From the NCBI GenBank assembly GCA_024229115.1, contig JAAEST010000045.1, positions 62,001 to 126,000 of the forward strand: a stretch of 64,000 bases of DNA. The letters run 5' to 3'. The translations under genes and the position numbers were made by a program. Shown here piece by piece: positions 42,482 through 50,406 of this stretch (its first letter is position 1; each line of letters opens with the position of its first letter). The notes below the pieces were generated by a model that did not search any database, was not told where the DNA came from, and saw nothing but the letters and a program-made list of their open reading frames with translations. This DNA is from Oligoflexia bacterium. Its GTDB lineage: Bacteria > Bdellovibrionota > Bacteriovoracia > Bacteriovoracales > Bacteriovoracaceae.

Positions 42482-42928
42482 ATGAAATCAGTATTTTTAA
42501 GTGTTGTTACAGCACTCTTTTTAGTTTCATCATGTTCATCAATTAATAAGTCACATATGAATAGTTCAGTGAATATCACGATCGATAGCCCAATGAAGGC
42601 TAAGATTGATGTTGATATGACAAGAAAGCTTACAGGTTATGCCTCAGGCGGATATCTCTTCCATCTTTTAAAGATCTCTGGGGATAATAAATATGCTGAT
42701 GGTATTGCATTTAACGGAAATGAGCCTTCAGTCTTTTCAATGTTAAGCAAGGTTAATGCTGTTAAGGCAGCCGCTTCATATAATGCTATCAGAACAAGTG
42801 AAGCTGATGTTTTAGTTAATCCACAGTATGTAGTTGAAGAAAGTAATTGGAATCCATTCTATAAAATAATTAAAGTAAAGGTTACTGGTTATCCAGGAAA
42901 GGTTGTAAGAATTAGAAATGTTCAATAA
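42482..42928 (+). CDS. Small lipoprotein of unknown function
   Basis: 148 aa from ATG 42482, which has GGAGG at good spacing; an in-frame upstream ATG at 42434 lacks one and adds no signal sequence. The signal SVFLSVVTALFLVSSCSS carries the lipobox. The mature part is a compact basic domain (MKAKIDVDMTRKLTGYASGG) followed by a helical stretch (VNAVKAAASYNAIRTSEADV) and a beta-rich end. The pattern resembles bacterial DUF-type small lipoproteins that share an alpha-beta fold with FlgT/TolB-like domains, but no family is named. It overlaps the next gene by 11 bp. Confidence 0.75.
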   Translation: MKSVFLSVVTALFLVSSCSSINKSHMNSSVNITIDSPMKAKIDVDMTRKLTGYASGGYLFHLLKISGDNKYADGIAFNGNEPSVFSMLSKVNAVKAAASYNAIRTSEADVLVNPQYVVEESNWNPFYKIIKVKVTGYPGKVVRIRNVQ

Positions 42929-43520
42929 ATTTTTAATTTTAACACTTTTATCTTCTCAATTATCAGCGATGGAAATCGATAGAAAGTTCGTCGCTGGTAT
43001 TCTTAGTATGAGTGATACTAAGAAAACGATTCTTGTGGCTAAAGGTGAAGAATCAGGATTGAAAGTTGGTGACCATGCCAAGATTTCTACAAATAATGGA
43101 ATGGTTGCAAGGGCCATCGTTGCGAAACTAAGTCCTTCTCGTTCAATTTGGTCAGTCTATCGATTTTTTGAAAAGAGTGCTCTTAAATCTCAAGCATCAT
43201 ATGTTTTTAAAATTGCTTCAGCTGTTGTTTTAACAGAAGATGAATCAAAGTCATTAGGAACACTTGCGCAGAAGTATGGAAAGTCTGATAAGGAAGTTAT
43301 CGAGATTCCAACAAAAGAGAAAATCGAACAAAAGAGATTACAAAATAATTTTATTAGAAAAGATAGAGTCGTATCACAGTTTGATAAAGAAGATTATTCA
43401 ACACTTGAAGATGATGGAGCACCGAGAAGATTAGATGTTGATATTGATTGGACGGCTCTTGATGGTAAAAAAGATTTAGAAAATTACGATTCCAACGTCG
43501 ATTATTCAGCTCTTAAATAA
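42918..43520 (+). CDS. Exported protein of unknown function
   Basis: 200 aa with a short signal (FNKFLILTLLSSQLSAM). The first 100 residues form a small beta-rich domain with VAKGEESGLKVGDHAKIST, similar in pattern to the FlgT C-terminal or SH3-like domains in which a V-x-x-G-D turn precedes a strand. The rest is highly charged and ends in acidic repeats (DVDIDWTALDG; NYDSNVDYSALK). It overlaps the preceding lipoprotein gene by 11 bp, so the two are probably partners. It ends 8 bp inside the convergent sugar-kinase gene, the boundary of the carbohydrate locus. Confidence 0.7.
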   Translation: MFNKFLILTLLSSQLSAMEIDRKFVAGILSMSDTKKTILVAKGEESGLKVGDHAKISTNNGMVARAIVAKLSPSRSIWSVYRFFEKSALKSQASYVFKIASAVVLTEDESKSLGTLAQKYGKSDKEVIEIPTKEKIEQKRLQNNFIRKDRVVSQFDKEDYSTLEDDGAPRRLDVDIDWTALDGKKDLENYDSNVDYSALK

Positions 43521-44397
43521 ACTCAATATCCATAACCGGAATACTCCATTTATTTGAAATCTTCTTCATAAGCTCTCTCGGTGCAAGAGTTAGAATGAAT
43601 CCACCTCCACCACTTCCAAGTAGTTTAGATCCATAAACTCCTTCTTTTTCAAGCAGAGTAATAATTTGGTCAACAGCTTCATTACTGATATGAGGATTGA
43701 TTCCCTTCTTTGCTTTCCAAGTTTTATTAAGAAGATTTCCAATAGTCTCTAATGATGGAGTGTTTGTTTCTAAATGAGCTTGGGCTTCTTTAGCGATTTC
43801 ATGAATTTCTTGTACTGAGTGAGAACTTGTTTTTCGAATTGACTGACTTGTAATATTGGGAAAAGATCTCGCAACATTAGTATCAATAAGAAAAAGACAA
43901 GAATTTAAATGATCTCTAAAACTATCACTGAGATTAAAAATAGAGCTCGTCCATTGACCATTTTTTAAAAATTTAACCCATCTGAAACCTGGTGTATTCG
44001 TTAAAATTTGATCTTGATCTCCTGAATCTTTACCAAGAAAGTCTCTCTCAAACTCAGTAACTTTTCTTATGATCTCTTCGGGAGAGTATTCATCATTTGA
44101 AAGTAGTTTAAGAAGACTTGAAAGTGAAGCCGAGCTTGCACCAAGTCCCTTACCAATAAAAAGGTGAGCATTATTTTCGTAATTAAGAATAGTGTCGGAG
44201 TATCCAAGATAGCTTTTTAACTTTTGGATAATTTCAGCTTCTTCGTGAGTACATAAGTTTTCACCAATATCTTCCCAGCGTATAAAGAAATTGATAGCAC
44301 CACCGATGGTGAGACCTTCATTGTCTTTATACCACGCAGGGTAGTCTGTCCCGCCTCCAAAGAGGGATACTCGTAATGGCGTCTTGTATTCACTCAT
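43513..44397 (-). CDS. GHMP sugar kinase, HddA-like
   Basis: A 294-aa GHMP-family kinase resembling D-glycero-D-manno-heptose 7-phosphate 1-kinase (HddA). The N-terminal RVSLFGGGTDYPAWY is the HddA/FKP-type signature, the ATP-binding loop is GKGLGASSASLSSLL near residue 83, and the C-terminal motif KLLGSGGGGFILT is near residue 260. It would phosphorylate a sugar phosphate at the anomeric carbon. No Shine-Dalgarno precedes ATG 44397. The gene diverges from the epimerase-nucleotidyltransferase pair at 44460, which would use its product. The exact sugar is not determined by sequence. Confidence 0.85.
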   Translation of the reverse strand: MSEYKTPLRVSLFGGGTDYPAWYKDNEGLTIGGAINFFIRWEDIGENLCTHEEAEIIQKLKSYLGYSDTILNYENNAHLFIGKGLGASSASLSSLLKLLSNDEYSPEEIIRKVTEFERDFLGKDSGDQDQILTNTPGFRWVKFLKNGQWTSSIFNLSDSFRDHLNSCLFLIDTNVARSFPNITSQSIRKTSSHSVQEIHEIAKEAQAHLETNTPSLETIGNLLNKTWKAKKGINPHISNEAVDQIITLLEKEGVYGSKLLGSGGGGFILTLAPRELMKKISNKWSIPVMDIEFI

Positions 44398-44459
44398 AAT
44401 TTAAATCTAACATAGAACCTAATTATTTGATAAAATAAGGATAATAAAGAGAAGGGAAT

Positions 44460-45404
44460 ATGGCCAACATATTAATAACAGGTGGGGCTGGCTACATAGG
44501 GAGTAAGCTCACAAAATTCTTGCTAGATGAAGGACACCATGTTGTTGTCTTCGATCTGCTTGAACACGGATCTTCTTCTTTAGAAAGCTTCACTCATCAT
44601 TCAAATTTTCAGTTAATCGAAGGTGACGTGCGAGACATCAATAGTCTTAAACCACATATTGATAAAGCTGATTTTATTTTTCCTTTAGCCGCCCTCGTTG
44701 GAGCACCTCTTTGTGATGAAAGACCAGATGATGCTGTAGAAATTAATCAAAAAAGTATTGAGTTACTTTTGGAAAATACTTCAGATAACCATAAAATCAT
44801 ATATCCAACGACAAATAGTGGCTATGGAACAAAGTCTGGAGAGACCTATTGCACTGAAGAGACTCCGCTAGAACCAATTAGTCTCTATGGTAAAACAAAG
44901 GTTGAAGCCGAAAGTTTGATCATAGCATCAAAGAAGGGGATTACTCTTCGACTCGCCACCATTTTTGGAACATCTTTTCGAACTAGATTTGATTTAATGG
45001 TTAATAACTTTGTCATGGAAGCGGTCAAAACTGGAAAACTTGAAATTTTTGAAGGTCACTTTAAAAGAAACTTTATTCATATCGATGATGTTTGTTCATG
45101 CTTCCTCTTTTTAATGAAGAATTTTTCTACCCTAAAAGGTGAGGTCTTTAATCTTGGTCAAGATCAGGCGAATATGAGTAAGCTAGAGCTTGCCCAGGAA
45201 ATAAAGAAGCAACTTCCAGAATTGGTTATCACGGAAAATGAGTTTGCTAAAGATATTGATAAAAGAAACTACATCGTCTCGAGTGATAAACTGAGATTGG
45301 CAGGCTTTGAGGCCAAGATATCTTTAGAGTCTGGAATAAAAGAGATGATTGCTATGGCGAGAAAAGTTCTCGACTCATCAGAAAGTTTTCATAGGAATTA
45401 TTAA
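44460..45404 (+). CDS. NAD-dependent sugar epimerase/dehydratase
   Basis: A 314-aa extended SDR. NAD binding uses TGGAGYIGS near residue 7; the Ser/Thr of the triad lies in YPTTNSGYG and the YxxxK pair is YGKTK near residue 142. RRNFIHIDD-type KRNFIHIDDVC and FNLGQ are typical of NDP-sugar enzymes. Which epimerisation, reduction or dehydration it performs cannot be read from the sequence. GAGAAGGG precedes ATG 44460. Its stop codon overlaps the next ATG by one base (TAATG), pairing it tightly with the nucleotidyltransferase. A close paralogue is encoded at 49345. Confidence 0.9.
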   Translation: MANILITGGAGYIGSKLTKFLLDEGHHVVVFDLLEHGSSSLESFTHHSNFQLIEGDVRDINSLKPHIDKADFIFPLAALVGAPLCDERPDDAVEINQKSIELLLENTSDNHKIIYPTTNSGYGTKSGETYCTEETPLEPISLYGKTKVEAESLIIASKKGITLRLATIFGTSFRTRFDLMVNNFVMEAVKTGKLEIFEGHFKRNFIHIDDVCSCFLFLMKNFSTLKGEVFNLGQDQANMSKLELAQEIKKQLPELVITENEFAKDIDKRNYIVSSDKLRLAGFEAKISLESGIKEMIAMARKVLDSSESFHRNY

Positions 45405-46102
45405 TGGAAACATTTGTTATTCTTGCTGGTGGGCTCGGGACAAGATTTAAGGAAGTTGATCAAGATATCTCTAAGATCGTTTTTCCTGTTCTACAGAAAC
45501 CTTTTATTTCTTTTATTATAGACTCTATAAATAGTACTAAAGTAAATAGTAAAATAATTGTTTCTTTGAATAAGGAAGATAAAGAGGTTGAAAGAATAAT
45601 CTCTCACACATATCCAGAGGTAGAGTTTCTTATTGAAGATGAAAGACTCGGAACTGGTGGTGCCGTTCAATATGCTTTTAAAAATTTAAAATTAAATTGC
45701 TTGAATATAATCAATGGTGATTCATTTGTTGAAATAGATTGGAGTTTATTTTTATCATACAAGACTACAACTATTGCTCTCGTTAAAAAAGAAATGACGA
45801 TTAATCAAAACCAAAAGGGAAATGTTGAGGTCTCTAATGATATTATTTCTAGTTTTAAAGAGAAGTCTGATGAATTAAGTAGCTTTATAAATGCTGGGAT
45901 ATATCGTGTTTATCATAATGAAATAGAATCTTGTTTTAGAGAAGGCCCTTGGTCAATAGAGCGAGATTTTTTAGCACAGAGAGAAGGTATCAAAGCATAT
46001 ATACTTAACTCATCCCTCTATGATATCGGGACTTCGGAAGGATTAAAGCATTTTGAAGATTATTTAAGAAAGTTAAGTATGTCGTCAGAACCTAATCCAT
46101 AA
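45404..46102 (+). CDS. Sugar-1-phosphate nucleotidyltransferase, HddC-like
   Basis: 232 aa. The N-terminal ILAGGLGTRF is the nucleotide-binding loop of NTP transferases. IVFPVLQKPFI, then DERLGTGGAVQ, NGDSFVE with the metal Asp and the C-terminal YDIGTSEGLKHF follow the family order. Length and YDIGT ending match HddC/RmlA-like guanylyl- or thymidylyltransferases. With the HddA-like kinase at 43513 it would give a GDP- (or other NDP-) sugar, as in GDP-D-glycero-alpha-D-manno-heptose synthesis. Its 3' end overlaps the convergent transketolase gene by 43 bp. Confidence 0.85.
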   Translation: METFVILAGGLGTRFKEVDQDISKIVFPVLQKPFISFIIDSINSTKVNSKIIVSLNKEDKEVERIISHTYPEVEFLIEDERLGTGGAVQYAFKNLKLNCLNIINGDSFVEIDWSLFLSYKTTTIALVKKEMTINQNQKGNVEVSNDIISSFKEKSDELSSFINAGIYRVYHNEIESCFREGPWSIERDFLAQREGIKAYILNSSLYDIGTSEGLKHFEDYLRKLSMSSEPNP

Positions 46103-46974
46103 TACTTTTGAAGTTCTTCTCTTCCTCCATAGGTATAACAGAATGACTCCTGACCTGCATCTAGTCTTTGAACAATCTTATTCACACCGTTTTCATTGAG
46201 AGTTTCTAAAATAGAACTTCCTAGACCCCCATGACTGAAGTGTTCTTCAAGAGTATAGATATGATCATAATTACTTAAAGTGCTTGCAAGGCCTTTCTTA
46301 TCATATGGAAACCTGAAGACATCGATGATATCTACGTTGAGGCCATTATCAGAAATAATATCTTTGGCTTTTAAAGTCATATAACCAGTAGTAACAAGTA
46401 CTGATTTGTTTCCTTTTGTTATTTGTTCAAAGCCCTTTGAAAAATCAAATGATTGATTTTCATAAATGTGACCAATTGGCTGTCTTTCAAGACGAATATA
46501 ACTAGGTGCTCGATGCTCAATTGATTGTCCTACTAATTCTTTCGCCATAAAACTATCAGTGCAATTATAAATATTAAAATTAGGAAGTGCTCTCATGATC
46601 GAAAGGTCTTCGAGGAGATGATGGGTCGGCCCACTATCTGGATAACTAAGACCTCCTCCAACTCCAACAAGGTTAATTGGAATGGCCATCATAGAGTTTT
46701 GAACACGAATTTTTTCAATACAATTAAGAATAAGAAAACTTGCAATAGCATAAACGTAGACTGTCTTACCTTCTTTCGCTAAACCTGAAGCAACGAGAAT
46801 TGAATTTTGTTCAGCAATACCTGTATTCACAAACTGGCTTGGTAGATCAGTTCTAATCTTATCTAGAGAAGGAGCACCCATATCGGCAGAGACGATAATG
46901 ATATTTCGATCCTCTTTAGCTCTTAAATAAAGCTCATCCCAGAAAGCATCTCTTTGAGTAATGTCTTTATTCAT
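46060..46974 (-). CDS. Split transketolase, C-terminal half (pair 1)
   Basis: 304 aa carrying the pyrimidine-binding and C-terminal domains of a thiamine-dependent transketolase. The catalytic Glu is in VNTGIAEQNSILVASGLA near residue 54. SYPDSGPTHHLLEDLSIMR is the typical cofactor-contact stretch, and the C-terminal domain (from about 180) has VTTGYM and EEHFSHGGLGSS. It pairs with the N-terminal half just upstream, with which it shares ATGA. Split transketolases occur in archaea and in many sugar loci, where they move a two-carbon ketol unit. The donor and acceptor here are unknown. Confidence 0.9.
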   Translation of the reverse strand: MNKDITQRDAFWDELYLRAKEDRNIIIVSADMGAPSLDKIRTDLPSQFVNTGIAEQNSILVASGLAKEGKTVYVYAIASFLILNCIEKIRVQNSMMAIPINLVGVGGGLSYPDSGPTHHLLEDLSIMRALPNFNIYNCTDSFMAKELVGQSIEHRAPSYIRLERQPIGHIYENQSFDFSKGFEQITKGNKSVLVTTGYMTLKAKDIISDNGLNVDIIDVFRFPYDKKGLASTLSNYDHIYTLEEHFSHGGLGSSILETLNENGVNKIVQRLDAGQESFCYTYGGREELQKYYGLGSDDILNFLK

Positions 46975-47801
46975 ATTTTAAGTTCCTTCTTGGCCTTATC
47001 AATATTCTCTTGCCCTTTCGGAGGAACTCCATGAAAGAGAGGATCATGGCTCATAGATTTTAGACCTTTTCCTTTCGTCGTTTCAGCAATGATCATTGTT
47101 GGTTTACGACTTTTTCTATTACGAAGGTCTTTTAGAGAATCATCTATTTGATTAAGGTTATGACCATCAATTTTTACACAATTCCAACCGAAGCTTTCAA
47201 TCTTCTTATCAAGCGGCTCTAGCTCAATAAGATTCTCTGTGAAATCAGTAGTACAAAGAAAGTTACGATCGATAATTCCAACGAGATTATTTAAATTGTG
47301 ATGAGAGGCGAACTTCATACTTTCCCAGATACTTCCTTCGTAGAGCTCTCCATCACCGAGAATTGTATAGGTAAGAAATAGCTTACGGTCCATCTTTGCT
47401 CTAAGGGCAATTCCACTGGCAAGGCCAAGTCCGTGACCTAAAGCTCCAGCTGTTGTTTCAACACCCTTAACAGTATTTTGAAGATGGACTCCAAAAGGGC
47501 CATCTTTTTGTGCAAATAAATCGAGATCTTTTTTATCGTAGTATCCAAGGTCTGCTAGAATAGCGTAGAGGAGTGGACTGGCTTGGGCCTTAGAAAGAAT
47601 GAGTCTATCACGATCATCCCAGTTTGGATTACTTGAATCGTGATTGATATAATCTCTATAGTAGAGGCTTGCGAGTAGTTCAACGACTGAGAACGAACTT
47701 GTTACATGACCAGTGTTAGCTTTTAAACACATTCGTAAAACTGTTTGTCTTAATTCAAAACACTTATCTTCAAGTTCCTTAAAGTTGAGCAATATTGTCA
47801 T
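46971..47801 (-). CDS. Split transketolase, N-terminal half (pair 1)
   Basis: 276 aa with the diphosphate-binding domain. The ThDP motif is GDGELYEGSIWE then N (near residue 148), GALGHGLGLASGIAL near 118, and GHVTSSFSVVELLASLYY near 31. The conserved block DRDRLILSKGHA of the family reads DRDRLILSKAQAS here, so the usual Gly-His is replaced by Ala-Gln. That His normally touches the substrate or the cofactor, hence substrate use may be altered. The second pair (51785) keeps SKGHG. The start is ATG 47801 with AAGG directly upstream, or TTG 47792. It diverges from the cytidylyltransferase at 47873. Confidence 0.88.
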   Translation of the reverse strand: MTILLNFKELEDKCFELRQTVLRMCLKANTGHVTSSFSVVELLASLYYRDYINHDSSNPNWDDRDRLILSKAQASPLLYAILADLGYYDKKDLDLFAQKDGPFGVHLQNTVKGVETTAGALGHGLGLASGIALRAKMDRKLFLTYTILGDGELYEGSIWESMKFASHHNLNNLVGIIDRNFLCTTDFTENLIELEPLDKKIESFGWNCVKIDGHNLNQIDDSLKDLRNRKSRKPTMIIAETTKGKGLKSMSHDPLFHGVPPKGQENIDKAKKELKI

Positions 47802-47872
47802 CCTTACGTTTTAATATTTCTATAATTATGATTTAATCAAATAATCAATAACTTATCTACAGGGCAAAAAAT

Positions 47873-48355
47873 ATGACTAAGTTTATAGATTGTAAAAACC
47901 TTAGTGAAATTGTTGAGAATAAAAAAGCACAAGGACTTAAGGTCGGCCTTGCCCATGGTTGCTTTGACTTTATCCACCTAGGTCATATTCGACACTTCAA
48001 AAGTGCTAAGAGCTTATGTGATTTCTTAATAGTTAGTCTTACAGCTGATGAATTTATTTCGAAAGGTGAGAATAGACCTTTTTATAAACAAGATGAAAGA
48101 GTTGAATTTCTTGAAAATCTAGAAATGATTGATGTCATAACAATTAATCCTGATAAAACATCAATTGAACTTCTTAAAATGTTGAAGCCTAATATTTATA
48201 TAAAAGGGCAAGATTATAAAGACTTTAGTAAAGACCCTACTGGAATGATTGAGCTCGAAGCACAAGCGATAAAGTCAGTAGGAGGAACTATTGAATTTAC
48301 AGATGATGAGAAAATGAGTTCGACAAAAATATTAAAAGACTTTGGACTTTCTTAA
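47873..48355 (+). CDS. RfaE2/HldE-like nucleotidyltransferase
   Basis: A 160-aa cytidylyltransferase-like enzyme. The HxGH motif appears as GCFDFIHLGHIRHF near residue 28, with KQDERVEFL and KPNIYIKGQDYKD as expected for the C-terminal (RfaE2) domain of HldE. The C-terminal motif SSTKIL, which binds the nucleotide, is present. It would activate a sugar phosphate with ATP or CTP, for example D-glycero-beta-D-manno-heptose 1-phosphate to ADP-heptose. The kinase domain of HldE is missing. It may instead serve the local unusual sugar. CAGGG precedes the ATG. Confidence 0.87.
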   Translation: MTKFIDCKNLSEIVENKKAQGLKVGLAHGCFDFIHLGHIRHFKSAKSLCDFLIVSLTADEFISKGENRPFYKQDERVEFLENLEMIDVITINPDKTSIELLKMLKPNIYIKGQDYKDFSKDPTGMIELEAQAIKSVGGTIEFTDDEKMSSTKILKDFGLS

Positions 48356-48359
48356 GGGG

Positions 48360-49352
48360 CTAGTCCTTCTTTAAATACTTAAACCAGTTCTTAGTTTCGG
48401 CCTTTATTGATTCTTCATCCCATAAAGGGGCATCTTTCCAAAAGTTCTTATTCTCTAAAATAATAGCAATACCGTCATCAAAAGAAACTTGAGGATTCCA
48501 CCCTAGCGCTTTTAGTTTTTTATTATCGGCCCAAGTACATCTTGGCTCGCCTGGGCGATCAGGAATATGATTTCTTTCTCCACCTATTAAATCTGCAAGA
48601 TGATTAATCGTTATTGGTTCATTTGCTCCAACATTATAAATCTCATTATCACTTCCATTTAAAGCAACAGAGAGAAAGGCATTGGCCACATCAGTCACAT
48701 AGATAAAGTCTCTTTTCTGATTTCCATCACCAACAATAGTTAGTGGTTTTTCTTCAAGATGTTGTTTGATAAAAACACCAATAACTGCTCCATAGGCCTT
48801 GTTTGTTCTACTTCGAGGACCGTAAGCATTGAATATTCTCACACTAGAAACAGGAAGATTATAAACTTTTCCCCAGTGTAAAACCTCTTCCTCTCCAAGA
48901 TACTTTGAAAGAGCGTAGGGATATTGTGGATTAATGGTTGAAGATTCATTGGTTGGAGTTTCTGGTTCATCTCCGTAGCAAGAAGAACTAGCAGCATAAA
49001 CAAATCTTTTAAGACATTCAGATGATCTTGCAAGTTCTAAAATATTACTTGTTCCATATACGTTGTTAAGAATATAAGGAGAAGGGGAATCAATACTTGG
49101 TACAATGTCTCCTATACCTGCAAAATGAAAAATATAATCAAGGTTATCTAGTTGTGAATTATTATCAAATGGTTCACAAATATCCTTTTCTATAAAACTG
49201 AAGTTTGAATTCTTTTTTGCTTCTTCAAGATTTGAAATATTACCTCGTGAAAGATTATCTAAACCAATAACCTCATGACCTTCTTTTAAAAGAAGATCAA
49301 CCATATGAGAACCAATGAAACCTGCTGCTCCAGTTACAAGAGATTTAGGCAT
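48360..49352 (-). CDS. NAD-dependent epimerase, UDP-glucose 4-epimerase-like
   Basis: 330 aa. An N-terminal TGAAGFIGS binds NAD near residue 7, the Ser triad residue is in YAASSSCYG, and the YxxxK pair is YALSK near residue 147. RIFNAYGPRSR and GDGNQKRDFIYVTD are diagnostic for UDP-sugar 4-epimerase/UDP-glucuronate decarboxylase-type enzymes. Several substrates are possible. It overlaps the next minus-strand gene by 8 bp, so both are probably translated from one message reading leftward from 50337. The convergent cytidylyltransferase ends 4 bp away. Confidence 0.9.
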   Translation of the reverse strand: MPKSLVTGAAGFIGSHMVDLLLKEGHEVIGLDNLSRGNISNLEEAKKNSNFSFIEKDICEPFDNNSQLDNLDYIFHFAGIGDIVPSIDSPSPYILNNVYGTSNILELARSSECLKRFVYAASSSCYGDEPETPTNESSTINPQYPYALSKYLGEEEVLHWGKVYNLPVSSVRIFNAYGPRSRTNKAYGAVIGVFIKQHLEEKPLTIVGDGNQKRDFIYVTDVANAFLSVALNGSDNEIYNVGANEPITINHLADLIGGERNHIPDRPGEPRCTWADNKKLKALGWNPQVSFDDGIAIILENKNFWKDAPLWDEESIKAETKNWFKYLKKD

Positions 49353-50337
49353 CTAAAATCTCCTTCATTTGCTTGATGTTAAAATACTTAGGATCTTCAA
49401 AAGAGTTAGGTAACTTTCCTTGATCAAAAACATCAAAAAGTTCTGAAACTGCATCTTTAATAGATCTTTTTGGAGTAAATCCTAAAACATCTTTAATTTT
49501 GTCTGAGCAAATATGATAAGAACGTATATCATCCGAAGGTGTGATTTCTAGATTAATTTTCTTATTTGTTTTTTCTTCAAAATATTCTGCAATCGTTTGT
49601 GCAACATTCATCACAGATTGATTATCGTAGCCAGCATTAAAAATTTCACCATTAACTTGTGAAAGATCTCTTTCGATAAGATTCACATATAGGTCGGTTA
49701 TATCCTCGATATGAATATGTGGTCTTAATTGTGATCCCCCAAAAACAAGGATTTTTCCATTATGAAAAGCGTGGTTTGTAAGAATATTAACTGTCAGATC
49801 TAAGCGCATTCTCGATGAGTAACCACATACTGTCGCTGGACGAATCGTAATGGTATGGAAGCTATCATCTTTGTACTTGTTTAGAATTGGCTCACAAAGA
49901 CCTTTGTATTTGTTGTAATCAGTAATCGGCTTTAGCGGATGAGTTTCAGTAATATTTTGAGCATCACTAATCCCATAAACGCTAGAAGTTGAAGCATAGA
50001 TGAATTTTTTTACTTTTGATTCTTTTGATATTTGAACTAAAGGCTCAAAGGCATCAAAGTTAATCGCTTTACTAAGGTCAGGATCAAGTTCAAAACTTGG
50101 ATCATTTGAGATACAGGCCAAATGAAGAACTGTATCATGGCCAGGTAAGATATCTTTTAGTAATTGAACATCTCTAATGTCACCTTTCACTATTTTCAAC
50201 TTCTCATGTTCTTCAAGGTGATCTTTACCAAAATAAAGAATGTCTAAAATGGTAACACTGTGACCCAGCTCCAAAAGTTTAGGAACAAGACAAGAGCCAA
50301 CATAGCCAGCACCACCAGTTATCAAGATATTTGCCAT
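49345..50337 (-). CDS. NAD-dependent sugar epimerase/dehydratase
   Basis: 330 aa from ATG 50337 (GGAGAT upstream; the longer frame to 50391 is rejected). The NAD motif is TGGAGYVGS near residue 7, the Ser residue lies in YASTSSVYG, and the YxxxK pair is YNKYK near residue 150. PHIHIEDIT and FNAGYDN are typical of NDP-sugar enzymes. Sequence layout is close to the 44460 enzyme (both start MANILITGGAGY), so the two may be paralogues acting on related sugars. It lies 70 bp from the divergent HAD-phosphotransferase gene. Confidence 0.9.
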   Translation of the reverse strand: MANILITGGAGYVGSCLVPKLLELGHSVTILDILYFGKDHLEEHEKLKIVKGDIRDVQLLKDILPGHDTVLHLACISNDPSFELDPDLSKAINFDAFEPLVQISKESKVKKFIYASTSSVYGISDAQNITETHPLKPITDYNKYKGLCEPILNKYKDDSFHTITIRPATVCGYSSRMRLDLTVNILTNHAFHNGKILVFGGSQLRPHIHIEDITDLYVNLIERDLSQVNGEIFNAGYDNQSVMNVAQTIAEYFEEKTNKKINLEITPSDDIRSYHICSDKIKDVLGFTPKRSIKDAVSELFDVFDQGKLPNSFEDPKYFNIKQMKEILDA

Positions 50338-50406
50338 CAAATCTCCGTATCCTGTTATAATAAACCCTATGTCTATAAAAGTCACAATCATTAATGGTGC
50401 AAGGCT

